Translations under genes and position numbers: made by a program
In this document: positions 33,555-46,575 of the stretch, piece after piece
Position numbering within the stretch: the first letter of the stretch is position 1
Layout: each line of letters opens with the position of its first letter
Notes under the pieces: generated by a model
Database searches by the model: none
What the model was told of the DNA's origin: nothing
The model's input: the letters and a program-made list of their open reading frames with translations, nothing else
NCBI GenBank assembly: GCA_963930645.1
Contig: OZ005659.1
Location: 157,852,034-157,916,033 of the forward strand
Origin: Salticus scenicus
Lineage: Eukaryota; Arthropoda; Arachnida; Araneae; Salticidae
Reading direction: 5' to 3'
DNA length: 64,000 bases

Positions 33555-33855
33555 CCCTAACAGCACAAAATGTTCCAGAAACGTAACAATCATATAACAT
33601 TGAAACATTATAAATATTTCAGAAACGTTTAAAAACTTTCAGATTGCTTTCCGATTAGTTTCAAAAACGTAGATATGTCCGTGATCGTAACAAAAAATCA
33701 GATACGTAACAGAAACGTTACAATTACTTAACAGATAGAAAATCAAAAAGGGCGAATGTTTCAGAAAAGTACCAAAGAGCATACTTAAATGTGTTAAGTT
33801 TTTGAAAGCTTGTAAGCTTTTTGCAACATAACTGAAACATTCTGTGCTGTATGGG
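33555..33855. mobile_element. MITE, about 301 bp, CCC ends with TA flanks
   Basis: The left end CCCTAACAGCACAAAATGTT and the right end, reverse-complemented, CCCATACAGCACAGAATGTT match at all but a few places. TA lies on both sides (33553-33554, 33856-33857). A GAAACGT motif recurs at least four times inside. The extended open frame on the minus strand (33639-33956) crosses the element and has no domain. The class is uncertain, though TA flanks suggest Tc1/mariner-like mobilisation. Confidence 0.75.
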
Positions 33856-34355
33856 TATAAATCTGCTAACGACAGTAATGAATATATTCCTTTGTAATGA
33901 GTATGAAATGAGAATAAACTGAGAATTAATCCTCTGACCGTCTTTAAAAAGTACAAAATTGTAATGTTGTTTTAACTATACAGATTTTTCAATATACTAA
34001 AACAATGCTTACATTACCTTCAGATTTAAAATTTAATTGTGCACATGATTATAATACTCATGACTATCTTTGAAGACCTTGGAGCTTGAAAAACAAGTTA
34101 AAAATCCATAAACATATAATTTCAAATTGTAGGCCTATTGTAAAAAAGAGTACAAAATCAGTGAACGGATATATCCGACAGTGCCGGTCAGATGGAAAGC
34201 CACAATTACAATTAAGCGGTGTCACAGTCTTTACAGAAAGAATCTCGCAAAATATCAGGACTAAGATGTTTATAGCAATATGATTTTAATTTAACCTTAT
34301 TACACTTTGCTCTGCCACTCATAAACTGTATTTTTTTTTCGCTATATTACAGAAC

Positions 34356-34543
34356 ATTATTGAAGCAACCTACTTGTCACAACTTTGCAGAGAAATGTTA
34401 CCAGCTGTAACTGTGTGATCTTATACGCTATGCTAGGGTTAAGCTATGAACAGAAATTTTACCATCTACGCCTGTGAGGCATAAATGGTAACATTTCTCT
34501 TCATGGTTGTGGTATTTCTCTACATGGTAAGCTGCTTCAATAT
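34356..34543. repeat. Imperfect inverted repeat, possible small MITE
   Basis: The left arm (ATTATTGAAGCAACCTAC, then GAGAAATGTTACCA) pairs with the right arm (TGGTAACATTTCTC, then GTAAGCTGCTTCAATATT). The right arm carries an additional TGGTATTTCTCTACATGG that duplicates its inner part. No clear target duplication was found. Confidence 0.55.
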
Positions 34544-34559
34544 TGTTGTGTAATTTTAC

Positions 34560-34925
34560 ATGACATTTTTTTACAGTGAGAGATCAATTTTGGAAATCTT
34601 GATGTTAACCATAAAATAGAAACGTCATCTTCGGGTAACATATCAAACTTCTAATGTGGACAATTTTCTTCAAAATGAAATAACCCCCGCTTTCCCAAGA
34701 TAAAGACGTTCTTGCAGAAAAATTGCTTTCAGGTGCCGCATGGCACGTTTGGCGAAAACCACCAGAACCGCGTCTTTTTGTACCGTTTAGAAGTTGCAAC
34801 TTTCCACTGGTTACGTTTGCAATCTTTGGCAATTAGCGCACTTTTTGAATGAGGTGGGCTTAACGAAATTTCAACTACAAAATGGGGTCAAATGACGACA
34901 TCATGGGAAAGTGAGGGTTAAATAT
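34560..34925. other. GC-richer unexplained segment
   Basis: Less AT-rich than its flanks, with an open frame of 75 codons on the minus strand (34605-34832) that I do not recognise. The right end GTGAGGGTTAA could be a piggyBac-type terminus, but no matching left end was found. It may be a worn transposon fragment. Confidence 0.35.
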
Positions 34926-35329
34926 ATTATTGTATAAAAATGTGTATATACTGACGTTTGAAATACCCAAAGATTTAAAAGTGTAATTTAATCAAATAAA
35001 AACTTTAGTATTTAAAAACAATGTATGAAAATCTTGTGGAGTGGGTTATGTTTAACCTCAAGGTAAGGGAAAACTGATCTCATAATACAATTGATAAGAT
35101 AAGTTGATCCTAATAGTATCAAACTCTGAACCTTTCTTTTTCTTATTTAAGCTTAGGAAACCAAACCATATATAAAACAGTGATATATTTAGAATTTTGA
35201 AAAATATACGCTTACTTTAACTTCTCCAACTTCTCGTTCCTCTCAAAACGCGAAGAACTGTCATATCTGTACTTTCACAGATGTACTGTCTTAATTCCAT
35301 CTTTTTATAGAAAAAAAAAAAAAAACTTT

Positions 35330-35537
35330 TAAATATAACTTGAGACATGTTTTATTTATTAGATCTTTGATTTTTCATTCATGGTTATGCTTATAGCAAG
35401 AATTTTCCACTTTGGACAAATATAACCACAGGATTTATTCGTGTCCCACGTACAGCACTTACATATTTAAATATCAACTTATATATTTTTGTACTTATTT
35501 CAGTTACGTCCTTTAATTTTCAATCAAGTATAATATG

Positions 35538-35578
<41 letters not shown>

Positions 35579-36180
35579 GGGTTTTTTAGTAATGTTAAAA
35601 GATTTAACATATTATTACTATTTTTTTTAATTAAGTTTCAAATGTAAACTTTTAAATAAACTTTCGTAGGTGATCTATTTTTCTTTTTCTTTTTAGAGTT
35701 TTGATTTGTCAGCAGTGATTACGTTTACCCCATTAATATCGTATTTCAGTCAGATGTAAGGATTTGTTCGTATCCCAAACATCAGAACTGCTTCCCTGTT
35801 ATCTATTTTCACTTTGGTTGCAGTTATATATTTTTAAATCACAATGAAACGTAATATGAGGGTGTTTTAAGGTTTTATTGGCATGTTAACGCGTTTAACA
35901 TATTAAGATTTTTAAATTAAGTTTAAGTGAAATAAATATAACTTTAGATCTGTTCTATTTTCGAGTTTTGGTTTTTCAGCCGTTGTTACGCTTAACCCAG
36001 GAATTTTGTGTCCCGGACAAATATAATTGTCCGAAATGACACCACAACAGCATCACTGATATATATATATATTACCTTGCTTTCATTTATGTATTTTAGT
36101 TTTCATTGAAACATAATATGGTAATGATTTCAGGCTTAGTTAGAGTGTTAATCATTTAAAATATTAATAGCTATTTGGAG
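35330..36180 (+). repeat. Degenerate tandem repeat, about three units of about 300 bp
   Basis: Each unit contains a GATTTTTCA or GATTTGTCAGC stretch, a GTTA-GC/GTT segment, AATTT then GTCCC or ATCCCA-ACA, and a TTTTAAATTAAGTTT-type end. Units begin near 35345, 35690 and 35965. They include (AT)n runs at about 35537-35578 and 36060-36072. Divergence is high, so this is an old array. Confidence 0.55.
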
Positions 36181-37077
36181 GTGTATGGAAAATTTCACAA
36201 ATCTGAAACAAATGGGAATATATATATATATATAAAGTATCATATTTATGAATATTTTTATTCTATATTGTTATATTACGACGATATGACATTTATTTCA
36301 CACCATGGGGTATAAATTTTTAGTGCTTAAAATTGTAATTATTTCCATTAAAGTAATTCACCTTCGGAAGTTCTATTTTATTTTCATTTACACCAGTATG
36401 TATTCATGAAAACAAATTATGAAAGATTTTAAGGAGAATATTTGAGAGCACTTTTTTTCCTTTAAATTATATGTTCTTTATAATGAATGAATTCGAAAAA
36501 TATCTTTAAATTCCAGCAACTATTTTCAAAAAATAAAGAATGACAAGAACTTCATTTCAGATTCATTATTTCTTCCCTTTTTATAATACATGCAGTAACA
36601 TTCCAATCTATAAATAAAAAAATGTTACTGCACCTAAGTGAATGAATTTTAAGATTTATCTATTATTCAGAATGAAATCCCAGTTAATCAGTTGTCGGGG
36701 TTTTGTATACAAACGAAGTGACTTTTGTTTGTCAGAACAAAAAGTGCAGAACATGTTTCACTTACAATAATTACTCCAGGGTATTCCAATGTTACGGCAA
36801 ACAATGGATATTTTTTATACTTTTCATCTTTTAATGCCACAAAATGTTTGTGGATTAAAGAAACGAATCCGTAATTATTACGTATTCTTCAATAATATGC
36901 ATGTTATAGCTATTTAATGAAAATTTTATCCGTGATAGAAATTGATACTTGTAATAAAAACAAACATATTAATTAAAATTCATATTGTATTTCGTGAATT
37001 CGTTTACTACTTCTAGAACATGCATCATGAAAAGAAAGTATTGTAATATTAAAAAAAAAAAAAAATAATAATAATAA
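36181..37077. other. Non-coding gap, no gene recognised
   Basis: AT-rich sequence. A run of A and AAT repeats at about 37050-37078 borders the next R1 copy. Nothing coding is visible. Confidence 0.5.
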
Positions 37078-38346
37078 TCTGGTGTGTCACTCACACGACT
37101 TTCTCTTACCCTGAAATTTAATACTATAAATACAGGTTGGAGATTAAGAGGTAAGATAACGATGTTATGTAAACCTATGTTAAATAATTCAAATTACGCT
37201 TCGGAAGAGATTTATATGATAATTAATTCTGTGTGAGGGGGCTGCCCCCCCCTCAACCCCCCATTTCATTAATGCACCTAGATTTATGTAAAATGTAATT
37301 CGGTTATTAAAAAATAATTCTGTTTAAAAAAAATAATTTATTAACTCCTTAACGCGCGGTGTCCTCGCTGCGAGGACGCAAAATTTAAGATGCAGCTGCA
37401 AAAATTCATACCGGAAATTTTTTAGCAAAAGTTTACGTTTATAACATATCAGAAAAGGCGGGTTTTTTAAACCTTAAAATTAAAAATTTCTTTTAGTTTA
37501 ATTTAGTTCATGAATTCCGGTGGCAGTATAATTTAAATGATACGAATTGTCTTGCGCCGCAAAGGGTTAAAATTATTATTTAAAAAATATATCTTTTATG
37601 ATAATGCAGACGATTTGCATATTAGAGAAGTAGTATAACACTAAATATCCAACAAAAGTTCATTTTATTCATCTATTTTTTTTTTTTTTTTTTTTTTTTT
37701 TGTTAAAAGTAAAAAAAAATCGATAACTTTGTTTTAAATTATCGCAGATCTATGGTTCAACCATTCGTTTTAAAGGTATTGGCGAGCTCTTTTGAAAGAT
37801 ACCCATCATGAAAATTTACTCCTCTCTAGGAAGGACTTCCCCCTAGAGGGGGGGGGGGGGGAGGCGAGGCTCCTATATACACAAAAAAAAAAAATTCCCA
37901 GTTGACTATCTCTATTACAAAAAATATATATTCGTTTCATTTGGTTTAGTGCAGTCTATAGACGTTAAACTCTACTTACCTGCAATTTTCCCATAGTCGT
38001 AATGTATTAGAATTCTCTTGATTGTCCCTGTACACGAACCATTTGCTTGATCTTAACGAAAAGCTTATTGTAGCATCCCTATATGATACACATTTAGAAT
38101 ACCAAGTTTGGAATGTCTGCTACTATTTGTTCTTGATATATGCTGATAACAGGCAGACATACACACAGACACACAGACACACAGTCATACACATAGACAA
38201 ACAAGACATACACACAGACCATTTGCTAAAAACATGATTTTCTTATTCAGGGGACCTCAAAACGTGTAAATATAACAAAATCTCACTCTCGAAAATTTGA
38301 CCCAAAAACAATACTTTCTCTACCTTATGGGTAAGAGAAAGTAAAA
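37078..38346 (-). repeat. R1 repeat family, copy c (longest, reverse)
   Basis: Begins with TCTGGTGTGTCACTCACACG and CTTTCTCTTACC and ends with AATACTTTCTCTACCTTATG and GGTAAGAGAAAGTA, a terminal hairpin. CTTTCTCTTACC and GGTAAGAGAAAG form a short terminal inverted repeat. The core matches copies a and b. It has an extra right-hand third with a CACAGA minisatellite (about 38150-38220) that is absent from copy a. A piggyBac-type MITE (37345-37566) sits inside. The frame at 38022-38237 runs into the minisatellite and is not a gene. About 300 bases at its right end recur at 62790-63090. Confidence 0.75.
37345..37566. mobile_element. piggyBac-type MITE, family P2, copy 1, within R1
   Basis: TTAA at 37341-37344 and 37567-37570. 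The ends are CTCCTTAACGCGCGG and CGCCGCAAAGGG, which are weakly inverted. Near the left end, TGTCCTCGCTGCGAGGACGC forms a GC hairpin. R1 copy b has an uninterrupted TTAA at the corresponding place (ATTTATTAAAAC in reverse complement, about 17890-17901). This directly supports insertion with TTAA duplication. Confidence 0.9.
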
Positions 38347-38349
38347 AAT

Positions 38350-38459
38350 ATCGGCTATATTATTCCAATGTAACTTTGTGTTTTGAGTTGTTATAAGTTG
38401 ATTTTTGGTATTTTGCATTTGTATGTGTATATATTTATAATATATATATATATATAAAT

Positions 38460-38494
<35 letters not shown>

Positions 38495-39107
38495 GGATAT
38501 TATAATATATGTTTTCAGTCAAGTAAAAGTTGAAAATATGTAACAAAAATAACAAAAGATAAACTTACATGAAAATTAATAAATGTGAAAAAATCATAAG
38601 TAAAACTTACTACGAGAACATAAAATAAATGATTTAAACTGTCAAAAATGTCCCGTATGACTTGAAACATACCTGTGGGGTTAATGCATACTTTTAATTG
38701 ATCAAAACTCTCTCCCCAGGCAGACAGTTTAACAAAAAGCACATATAGTGATAAAATCAATATGGATAAAATAAAATGGATAAAATAATATGAATAGACA
38801 CATTTTCATATGGATCAGGCAGAAAATTGATCAAATAAAATGGAACAGGCAAAAAATTGATCAACATTCACTCAAACAGCAGCATGAAATTCATAAGATT
38901 CCTAGCGAATAACTAACCAAAATACGAAACAATCGAAAAAAATGTTACAACGCGATCTATATTAAATTAAAGAAACTAGTGCAATAAATATAGTTAGTAC
39001 AGCTAAATTTAATCGAAAAATAAGTAATATTCAAAAAGGTAAATTAAAAAAGTCATTTATATTTCAAAAGTTTTAAAATGTCATATATATATATATGTTT
39101 TAAAATG

Positions 39108-39143
<36 letters not shown>

Positions 39144-40390
39144 GTGTGTGTGTGTGTGTGAGAGAGAGAGTGTGTGTGTATGTATATGTATGTGAACAAA
39201 CACGATAACGTCTAAATGCTTTAATCTTCTTAGCAGAAAGTTTGTGGGTGCGTTATAAGTTACAGTCCCAGGATCAGTATACATTTTGATGAGTTCTTTT
39301 GCAGAAAAAAAAATCTTTTTAATTATGGCCTACAAATTCTTTAAAGCGCGATAATATCTAAAAGCCTTATTTATTTGCACTGAAAATCGCCAGTTATGTG
39401 ACAGGTCATCATGAAATTCTTTCTATGTATTTTGATGAGTGTGGAACATATACTTAATTTTCAAGGACATAAAGAAAAAAATCTTTATCATTATGGTGTA
39501 TAAATATCATAAACTTCGCCTTTTTTGAAGAAAACCAAGGGGGATGCAGAAAAAGTGTCCAATATTTGGGTTTTTAATTCACTATTGACGTAATTTAAAC
39601 TCGTTGGAAAAATAATTTCTCGATTACAAAAATAACGAAATTACCATTTTTCGCTTTACAGTCATGCGCAGAAAGTTTCAATTCAGCTATCGAACACTGG
39701 TTATTAGCAGATAATCTAAAATTAAAAATATTTTGCGCGCACACACACACACACATACACACACACACACACTGAAAATGTAGTTACAAGAATTTCTATA
39801 AAGTGTCTATTAGTTACCCTAAATACAGAAAAGAATTGTGTTATAAAAAGTTTTGAACACTTTGTATGGTGGATACGGAAGTTTTAGATGGTATACTAAG
39901 CTATAAAAATGATTCTTTTTCATGATTTTTCTTTAATAATAAAGCTATAAACATGCTGTATGATATATTTTTCTCCATAGTGAAAAATATAATACATATT
40001 ATAATCTTGCTGTTTTGAATAATGTACAGCATTATACTAACGTAATATATTGCAAAATTTATCTAGGAAAATAAATACATATTTTTAAAAAGTTTTCTTG
40101 TTCCTCAATAAAACACACAATATATTTTAAGGCACCATTACATAGTTAATATGCAAGTCAAGACATATAATGTGTAAGTGCAATGGAAATTCGTTTATAA
40201 TTTAAAGGAACACGATGTTTTTTCAGTCCTTTTAATGTATTGTTTTAATCTTAAAAATATGTGAATTGGAAAAACATAAGTTGAAATTAAAAATATTTGT
40301 AATTGTATTGAATTAAATTAATTTTTCAATGAATTAAAAGTAATCAATTCTTGCTGTAAGTTATACTTATTATTCAATGATATAAAACTG
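38350..40390. other. AT-rich gap with microsatellites
   Basis: Contains AT and AAAT runs (about 38437-38493), a short CGGACA-like run, a compound AT/GT/GA microsatellite at 39081-39187, and a (CA)n tract at 39739-39772. A weak tandem duplication with a TTTTGATGAG and AAAAAAATCTTT pair lies around 39280-39530. The frame at 38515-38760 on the minus strand has no recognised domain. Confidence 0.5.
39081..39187. repeat. Compound AT/GT/GA microsatellite
   Basis: (AT)n, then (GT)n near 39143-39160, then (GA)n, then (GT)n again. Confidence 0.9.
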
Positions 40391-40399
40391 TTATAATTA

Positions 40400-41020
40400 C
40401 AAATAATTTCGGAACTATTAAAATAAAAACTACTCACTGTTAAATGAATTAACTTGATTTCACTATCAAGAAAAATATATAAATTTTCTGTCTAAAAGAA
40501 CTGTTAATTTATGAGTAGTATTCAGTACATTATTACAAAAATTTAAGTGAAAAAATTTCACTTTTGGCGAAATTTTAAGGGAATATTTTAATTATGCATG
40601 TACAAAAAACGTTTACAAAATTTCGTAATAATTTTGACGCTTATAGTTATCGATTGATAAGCTTATACTATACTATTCAATAACAAAATTTAGGTGCTTG
40701 TATTGTAATTGCAAATACGAGTATATTGAAATTATCGGAATAAAAATAACTTATAGATAAATGAATTAACTTGATAGGCCAAGAAAAAAATATTAGAAAT
40801 TTTACGTATAAAAGAACCACTGTTGTATGACCTTATATTCAGAACACTATGACAAAAATTAAGTGAGATTTGTGAAAATTTTTACGAATTCGTAAAGGAA
40901 TATTTTGGTTATGCATATGCAAAAAATACTTATAAATTTTCTCAATAACTTTTACGTTTGTAGTCTTCGGACGTTTTTCTGTTATTGAACTCTTATATAT
41001 AAAATACAGCTGAAAAAATG
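40400..41020 (+). repeat. Diverged tandem repeat, period about 316 bp
   Basis: AAATGAATTAACTTGAT starts a block at about 40443 and again at about 40759. Both continue with AAGAAAAATAT, CTGTTAATTT/CTGTTGTAT, TATTCAGTACATTA/TATTCAGAACACTA, TTAAGTGA and GGAATATTTT-ATTATGCAT. The units have diverged considerably. Confidence 0.65.
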
Positions 41021-41059
41021 CATAAAAATGACAAATTGATATTAAAGGTCGAAACATTA

Positions 41060-42421
41060 CTAATAATAATTTTCAACAGTAAAATTGTAAATTAGAAGAA
41101 AAAAAGAATCAAAATTGTAATGATTTGGTGCTACAAACACGAAAATAATAATTAAAATTGAACATTAATTCTAGTTTTCCTTGTACAGGGGTTTGTTGAA
41201 GAGAATTATAACACAGTGTTCATCGAAAAAAACAAAAAACTGTTTTATTTCTGTAAAAGCGGAAAAAAAAAAAATCAAGAAGTTATATTTGTTGCTTTAT
41301 TCGATTTTATGAATAAATATTTACATTTAATCTCTTGTTAACATCTGTTTATAGCTTGTTGGTATTTACTTCTGAAAATTACATGATTCTTCAATATCTT
41401 AAACGCAAAAAAGAAAAACTGAAAAACAGATAGCTATTTTGGTAGCATTTAGCGTATCGCTTATAGTGCATAAAAAATGAAAGACAAGTGCTCGTATATA
41501 TAAGAAAGGTGTATATATAGAGAGAAGTGCTTGTATATTTTCTTTCCCTATACGTTAATAATGTGAAAACTGCTGTTCTTTACACATAATTTCCTCATAT
41601 GTCAATCGAAGATCTGAACCTGAAAGTTATTTGTTATGATTATGAGAAGAATTTATGTTTCAACTAACATTAAATTAAAAACAAGAACGAAAAATCATGT
41701 ACTACGCATTGATTATTAACAATTTCCAATTGTACGTATACTTGTTGTATCGTATAACTTTCAATAGCAGATATTGCCTACGTTATCACACTGAAAAGTA
41801 TGCATCGAATAACTGACAAATTGAATTTAAAACCACTCTTAGACATTGTTAGGAAGCATTAATAAGTCTTAAAGCAAAAGAAAATCCAGAGTTAGATCCA
41901 TATAACAATGATCTTCCTACATCGCTCCCTGGGATATCTTGAACTTCCTGGTTTCTTCAAGGAGGAAGAACGGGCATGTTTGGGAAATCTGAGAGAAAAT
42001 CTAATTCGATATTTCTAGGAATGATTTGACAGAGGTAGTTGTCGGGAACTACGGCGGAACTACGACATGACGATGTTCCTACGAAGGCTGCTACGGCAGA
42101 TATTTTGCATTCCTACGGAATATAATGGGAGGAATTATGGAAATCTGGGACTTACGCTGAGAGCTCCTACGGAAGAATATTTGCAATATGGGATTATAAT
42201 TTCAGCCCTTAATGCAGTTAGAGCGCGGACAGACAGACAGACGAGCATAGATGGACAGAGAGATAAACCGAAGTCATTCACACTATTCAACCTAGTTGGA
42301 AAGCATTGACTAGAAATGCATTAACATTATAACAAGTTTAACTAGCATAACAAGTTTTTATAAGTTGAGTTTTAAGTTCAAGATAATGCTTTGAACAAAA
42401 TGCTCGAATTTGTATTGCTAC

Positions 42422-42466
<45 letters not shown>

Positions 42467-42650
42467 GTATTATGGTTTCCAAAACATACTCTAGCACAGT
42501 TATTTCGATTTAACATGTAAAATATATTTAGTGGTAAAATCATTTTATTTTTTCAAATAATATTAATAAACACTTCGTATTGTTAGAAGATACAATGATA
42601 TTTATTTCCACTAATATATCCTAATTCGATCTCACGCATTCATAGTAAGT
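41060..42650. other. Non-coding gap with repetitive GC-richer patch
   Basis: Mostly AT-rich. At 42000-42310 a less AT-rich segment carries several copies of CTACG(G/A)A and a GACAGACAGACAGACG run. Its frame (42067-42309) has no domain. A T tract of about 36 bases follows at 42428-42463. Confidence 0.45.
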
Positions 42651-43369
42651 GCAATGTTGAATGTAACTTGCTTCTGTCGAACTAACTGAAGCTATGTCGT
42701 ACCATTTTTATGACACGATTAGAAAATGGAATTTTTATGTAATCAGAGTAGTGAACAAGGGCGTTTCTTGTATAATATTATCAAGACTAGCATAGCAGAA
42801 ACCGTTGAAAAATGTTTGAATATCACCTACTGGAAGCCTTAAATCGATTCTTTGTGTGACTCAGCATCATACAGCAAAGGTTTTGTACAATTTGTTTCAA
42901 GTTTTTATGAATAAAGATGTGTTTAAAGGATTACATATGAATATATAAAACAGTTTAAGAAAATAGATTAGAAAAGTGATAAATTGTATATAAATGTGAG
43001 TTTGTATGTTGTATTTTAAAATAACTTTCAAGCAATTAAAAATAGTTATATATTTAACTTATACATAAATTTAATTAATAATTTCGTGCTAAATATCATG
43101 AAAAATAATTATATTATGGAATTACATTTTTTCAATATTTATAAGCTCAAATATTTAGAAGTGTCTCTTTAATTTTGAAATAGGTATTGATAAAGTAATA
43201 TTAATGAAGATAAATGATTTTTTTAATAAAAAATATTAATGTGTTAATTGTAATTTTTATAATTTATGCAAGATTATTGGAAAGCTTATATTTAAGATGC
43301 AAACGGAACTTCAGAAAAGAAAAGTAAAAAACAAGATTGAAATGATGAAAATAAAATCATTGTTGTTTA

Positions 43370-43371
<2 letters not shown>

Positions 43372-43411
<40 letters not shown>
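43372..43411. repeat. (AAT)n microsatellite
   Basis: About thirteen AAT repeats. Confidence 0.95.
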
Positions 43412-43869
43412 CAGCAAGAATGGTGAAATTAATCCCGCGCGTTCCATTTTTTAACTAAATATGTTTTTACTTGTATCTATTTATTTTCTTTCGATTTGAG
43501 ATTATTTGCATGTATTCCAACACTAAACAAAATCTCTCGTGTTTCAACGTGTTTATATGTTATATCTCGTGTTTCGTGTTTTATGTTGTTTATATACAAT
43601 GTTCTTATTCTCCAAAGATTATGAAATTTATAAAATCTTTTTTTTTTTTTAATGTTTATTTGGTCTTTTGAATATAAATATTTAGATTAATTATTTTCTT
43701 TACAAAATTATTCCTTAATTACAATGCAGTATGTTTTATATATCACGACGCTTTATCTAAATCGATACATTTCTTATAATTAAATTTAAAACCATTTTAT
43801 GTTAACAATTTTCATTATTTTTTTTTAAGAATTATATTCAGAAATATTTCGATTTCTGAATACACATGA

Positions 43870-44100
43870 CCACCGTAAAGCAAAGAGTAAAATCACCGGA
43901 TTTGACCGCAGGAAATGACCGTTTTGGTAGCTATACGGTCATAGGCCGTAAACTGATGTTGTGAAAGTATTATTTTGGAATACTAGCCTTTTCTACGGGC
44001 AAAAGTTGTTACTCTACGCAATTTGCTCAAATTTGCCATCAAAATGTCTTTTTACGGTCAAATCCCTTCAAATGTAAAGTGTTAGCTTTTCAGTGACATC
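43870..44100. repeat. Possible MITE-like segment with inverted motifs
   Basis: Begins near CCACCGTAAAGC and has GGATTTGACCG near the left and CGGTCAAATCCC near the right as a 11-base inverted pair. Several ACGGTCA/TGACCG motifs lie within about 230 bases. Ends and target duplication are unclear. Confidence 0.4.
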
Positions 44101-44343
44101 ACATAAGAATAATTTCACATTTGAAACTGAAAATATAATGCCATTTTTATTTGCTGAAAGAGTTTACTTATACATTCATACAAATAGAGATTGATACAAA
44201 AGAGTTATTGTTTTCCACATTTAATTCAAGGAATTCAATTCGAAGTTGTATGTTTATAATAACATAACAGTACGGGGACCATCATTTATGGTAAAATCAT
44301 TTTATGGGCTTTGTCTGGAATATTTGCTGTCTGGCCTTGCCCA

Positions 44344-44946
44344 CACTGAGAAAAAAATATATATACCGCTTTCACCTAGAACGAATAGGTGTTTCTTTTC
44401 TAAATCCCTAAACTAGAAATATAGATATCCGAGCTATGAGTAAAAGTCACGCAAATACACTGAGAAAAAAATTCTCTAATTGACATCTAGAATCTAAATT
44501 GTGGCTCTAGAAAAAGTAGTTCCATGTTATCCTTATAAGTTTCGTATAAAAATTTTTCTAGTCCCCTTCGAAAGCGAATTCTAGAGACCTCTATTAGAAT
44601 TCTTGAGTTTTTGCCTATACTGTCGAGGACAAACCTATTTGAAAATATCATCAAATAAATGTGAATATAAGAGGCGGGTTTCATGCTATAATCTTGGTTT
44701 ATGACTCAGTTCTAGAAAATCAAGCGAGAATTTCTCGTAATACAAAGTATTCAAAATATTCAGTATACTCAAAATATTGTTTCACCATCTAGAAATGTGT
44801 AGATTAGAAATTCTCGACCATTTCGTCTATTCAGTTTATTTGCGTGCCTTATGCGCATCGCTCGGAAATCTATATTTCTAGTTTAAGGATTTAGAAAATG
44901 ACCATTTATTCATTATAGGTGAAGGAGGTATATTTTTTCCTCGGTG
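44344..44946. mobile_element. CACTGAG foldback element, long form (603 bp)
   Basis: The left arm 44344-44457 and right arm 44837-44946 are diverged reverse complements over about 110 bases, with ends CACTGAG and CTCGGTG. A second CACTGAGAAAAAAATTCTC start lies at 44458. From there to 44946 the sequence is homologous to the 472-bp element at 48906-49377. The long form therefore looks like the short element plus an extra inverted copy of its right end. CTAGAA-type motifs recur throughout. Flanking dinucleotides are CA on both sides (44342-44343, 44947-44948), perhaps a 2-bp target duplication. No coding capacity. Confidence 0.8.
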
Positions 44947-45298
44947 CATAATCTTGCTTGCAGTTTTCTAGCTGTGAATATCTTAATCCGTAATATTCAG
45001 GAATAATTTGTCATATAATTACTTTTTTTGTCGAGACTTTAATGAAGGTAAAACTTTTTATGTTTTATTAGAAATTCTTGTTGCGTATCAAGTAAGGAAG
45101 TATAAGCGTGAGTGTTACATAGAAATAGAGGCAAGTAACTTTTTAGAATTAAAATAGAAATTTCAGATGCTTTTCCCGTTGCTGGGGAAAGAGATTAAAT
45201 TACGCTTTGTTCAGGAACTCAGTTATTTCTAATACTTAATTCAGACATAAGGTACATTTAAACGATGCTGTATTTACAGATTTCAACAAAAGAATTTG

Positions 45299-45690
45299 CA
45301 TATAGGTTAAGTGCACCAGTGATTGACACTTTTAGAGCAATCTCGGATTTTTTAAATGTTCTAGTCATCAGAAAATATTTTTAGAAATCTTAAGTTAGTA
45401 CATATGGTATGAAAGACATTCAGAACCACATACATGTTAAAATATATATATTTGATAAAAATTATTTTTTTAATGATTTTTTTATTTGACACGCACTCAA
45501 TGTTCCAGTAATTGACACTGCCAGATTTTCATTTTGTCAGAATTGATTCCTATGTTCCAGTGTTTGACATAAAATATTAAAATTCATATATGTAAAATAT
45601 ATGATTTTATTATTTTTCTTATTTATTAATTATTTCGGGATAGATGTCAATTACTGGAGCATGCCAATCACGGGAGCACCTACCCTACTG
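45299..45690. mobile_element. MITE with repeated CCAGTRATTGACA motif
   Basis: The left end (CATATAGGTTAAGTGCACC) and the right end reverse-complemented (CAGTAGGGTAGGTGCTCCC) match imperfectly. The motif CCAGT(G/A)(A/T)TTGACA(C/T) occurs on the plus strand near 45315, 45506 and 45558 and on the minus strand twice near 45646-45675 (one as CCCGTGATTGGCA). Multiple near-identical subterminal motifs are typical of transposase-binding sites. Target duplication is not clear. Confidence 0.65.
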
Positions 45691-46479
45691 ATTTTTTCTA
45701 ATTTGTGATTTAGAATTATAATTTGAATATAGACTGAAATCAATTAGTAGCTGTCAGGAATATCGTGAACAACTTACTAGATTAAATATGTATTCATCTG
45801 AATATAAATAATATATTCTTTTTTAGACCACAGAATTTACATTTATACATATTTATTGTCATTAAGATGCTTGAATGCAAATTTTATTAATTTCCGAAAA
45901 TAATATTGTTAACATATTGCTACATCTCAGTTATTAATCAATTATTTCAGAATACTGTATCCAGTTTCTGTTGCTAGGTGCCGGATCTGAATACCAAGTC
46001 TGGTACAAATGTTTGTAGCGTTTTAGAATTTATTCAAACTTATGACCAGATTGTTATTTTATTTTATTTTATCTTGTATTTGGTAAAGAATGACTGAAAA
46101 ATGCAATTTTTAAATGCTTCAATATTGCGAAACGCTATTGTCAGTTAATTTAGTAGTTTAAACTCTTGTTTATGCACAACTTCTGAATGTGTCCAGGCAA
46201 CTTCCATAACAGGCTGTCTACTAAATACCGTAAGACTAAAAGAAAAAAAAAAAAAGAAAAAAAAAAGAGTTAACTTAAATCGTTTGTTAAAATAATTTCA
46301 TACACATATTAGCCGAGACATAATTAAGCTTCGACAATAGCTTCAGGGCTTCTGTGTCCATTCTTTCTAAGCTTCGTTTCTTTTTTTAGTCAATTTTTAT
46401 GGCATTTTTGCACTGCTATTAGTTTTGTTTTTCCGACATTTTCTATATATATATTTTTTATTTTGTACTATTTTCAAGA

Positions 46480-46575
46480 AATTTTATTTTTTTATTATAT
46501 AAGTTTATAAGTTTATTTTTATAAGTTTATTAAGTTTATTTTTTTATAAGTTTATTTTATTATTATTATTTTTTT
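46480..46575 (+). repeat. TTATAAGTTTATTT short tandem repeat
   Basis: About four to five irregular copies of ATAAGTTTATTT, followed by a TTATTATT run. Confidence 0.75.

Noticed and set aside
34605..34832. 75-codon minus-strand protein in a GC-richer patch
   Set aside because: No domain, signal or second copy was found; composition alone is not enough to call a gene.
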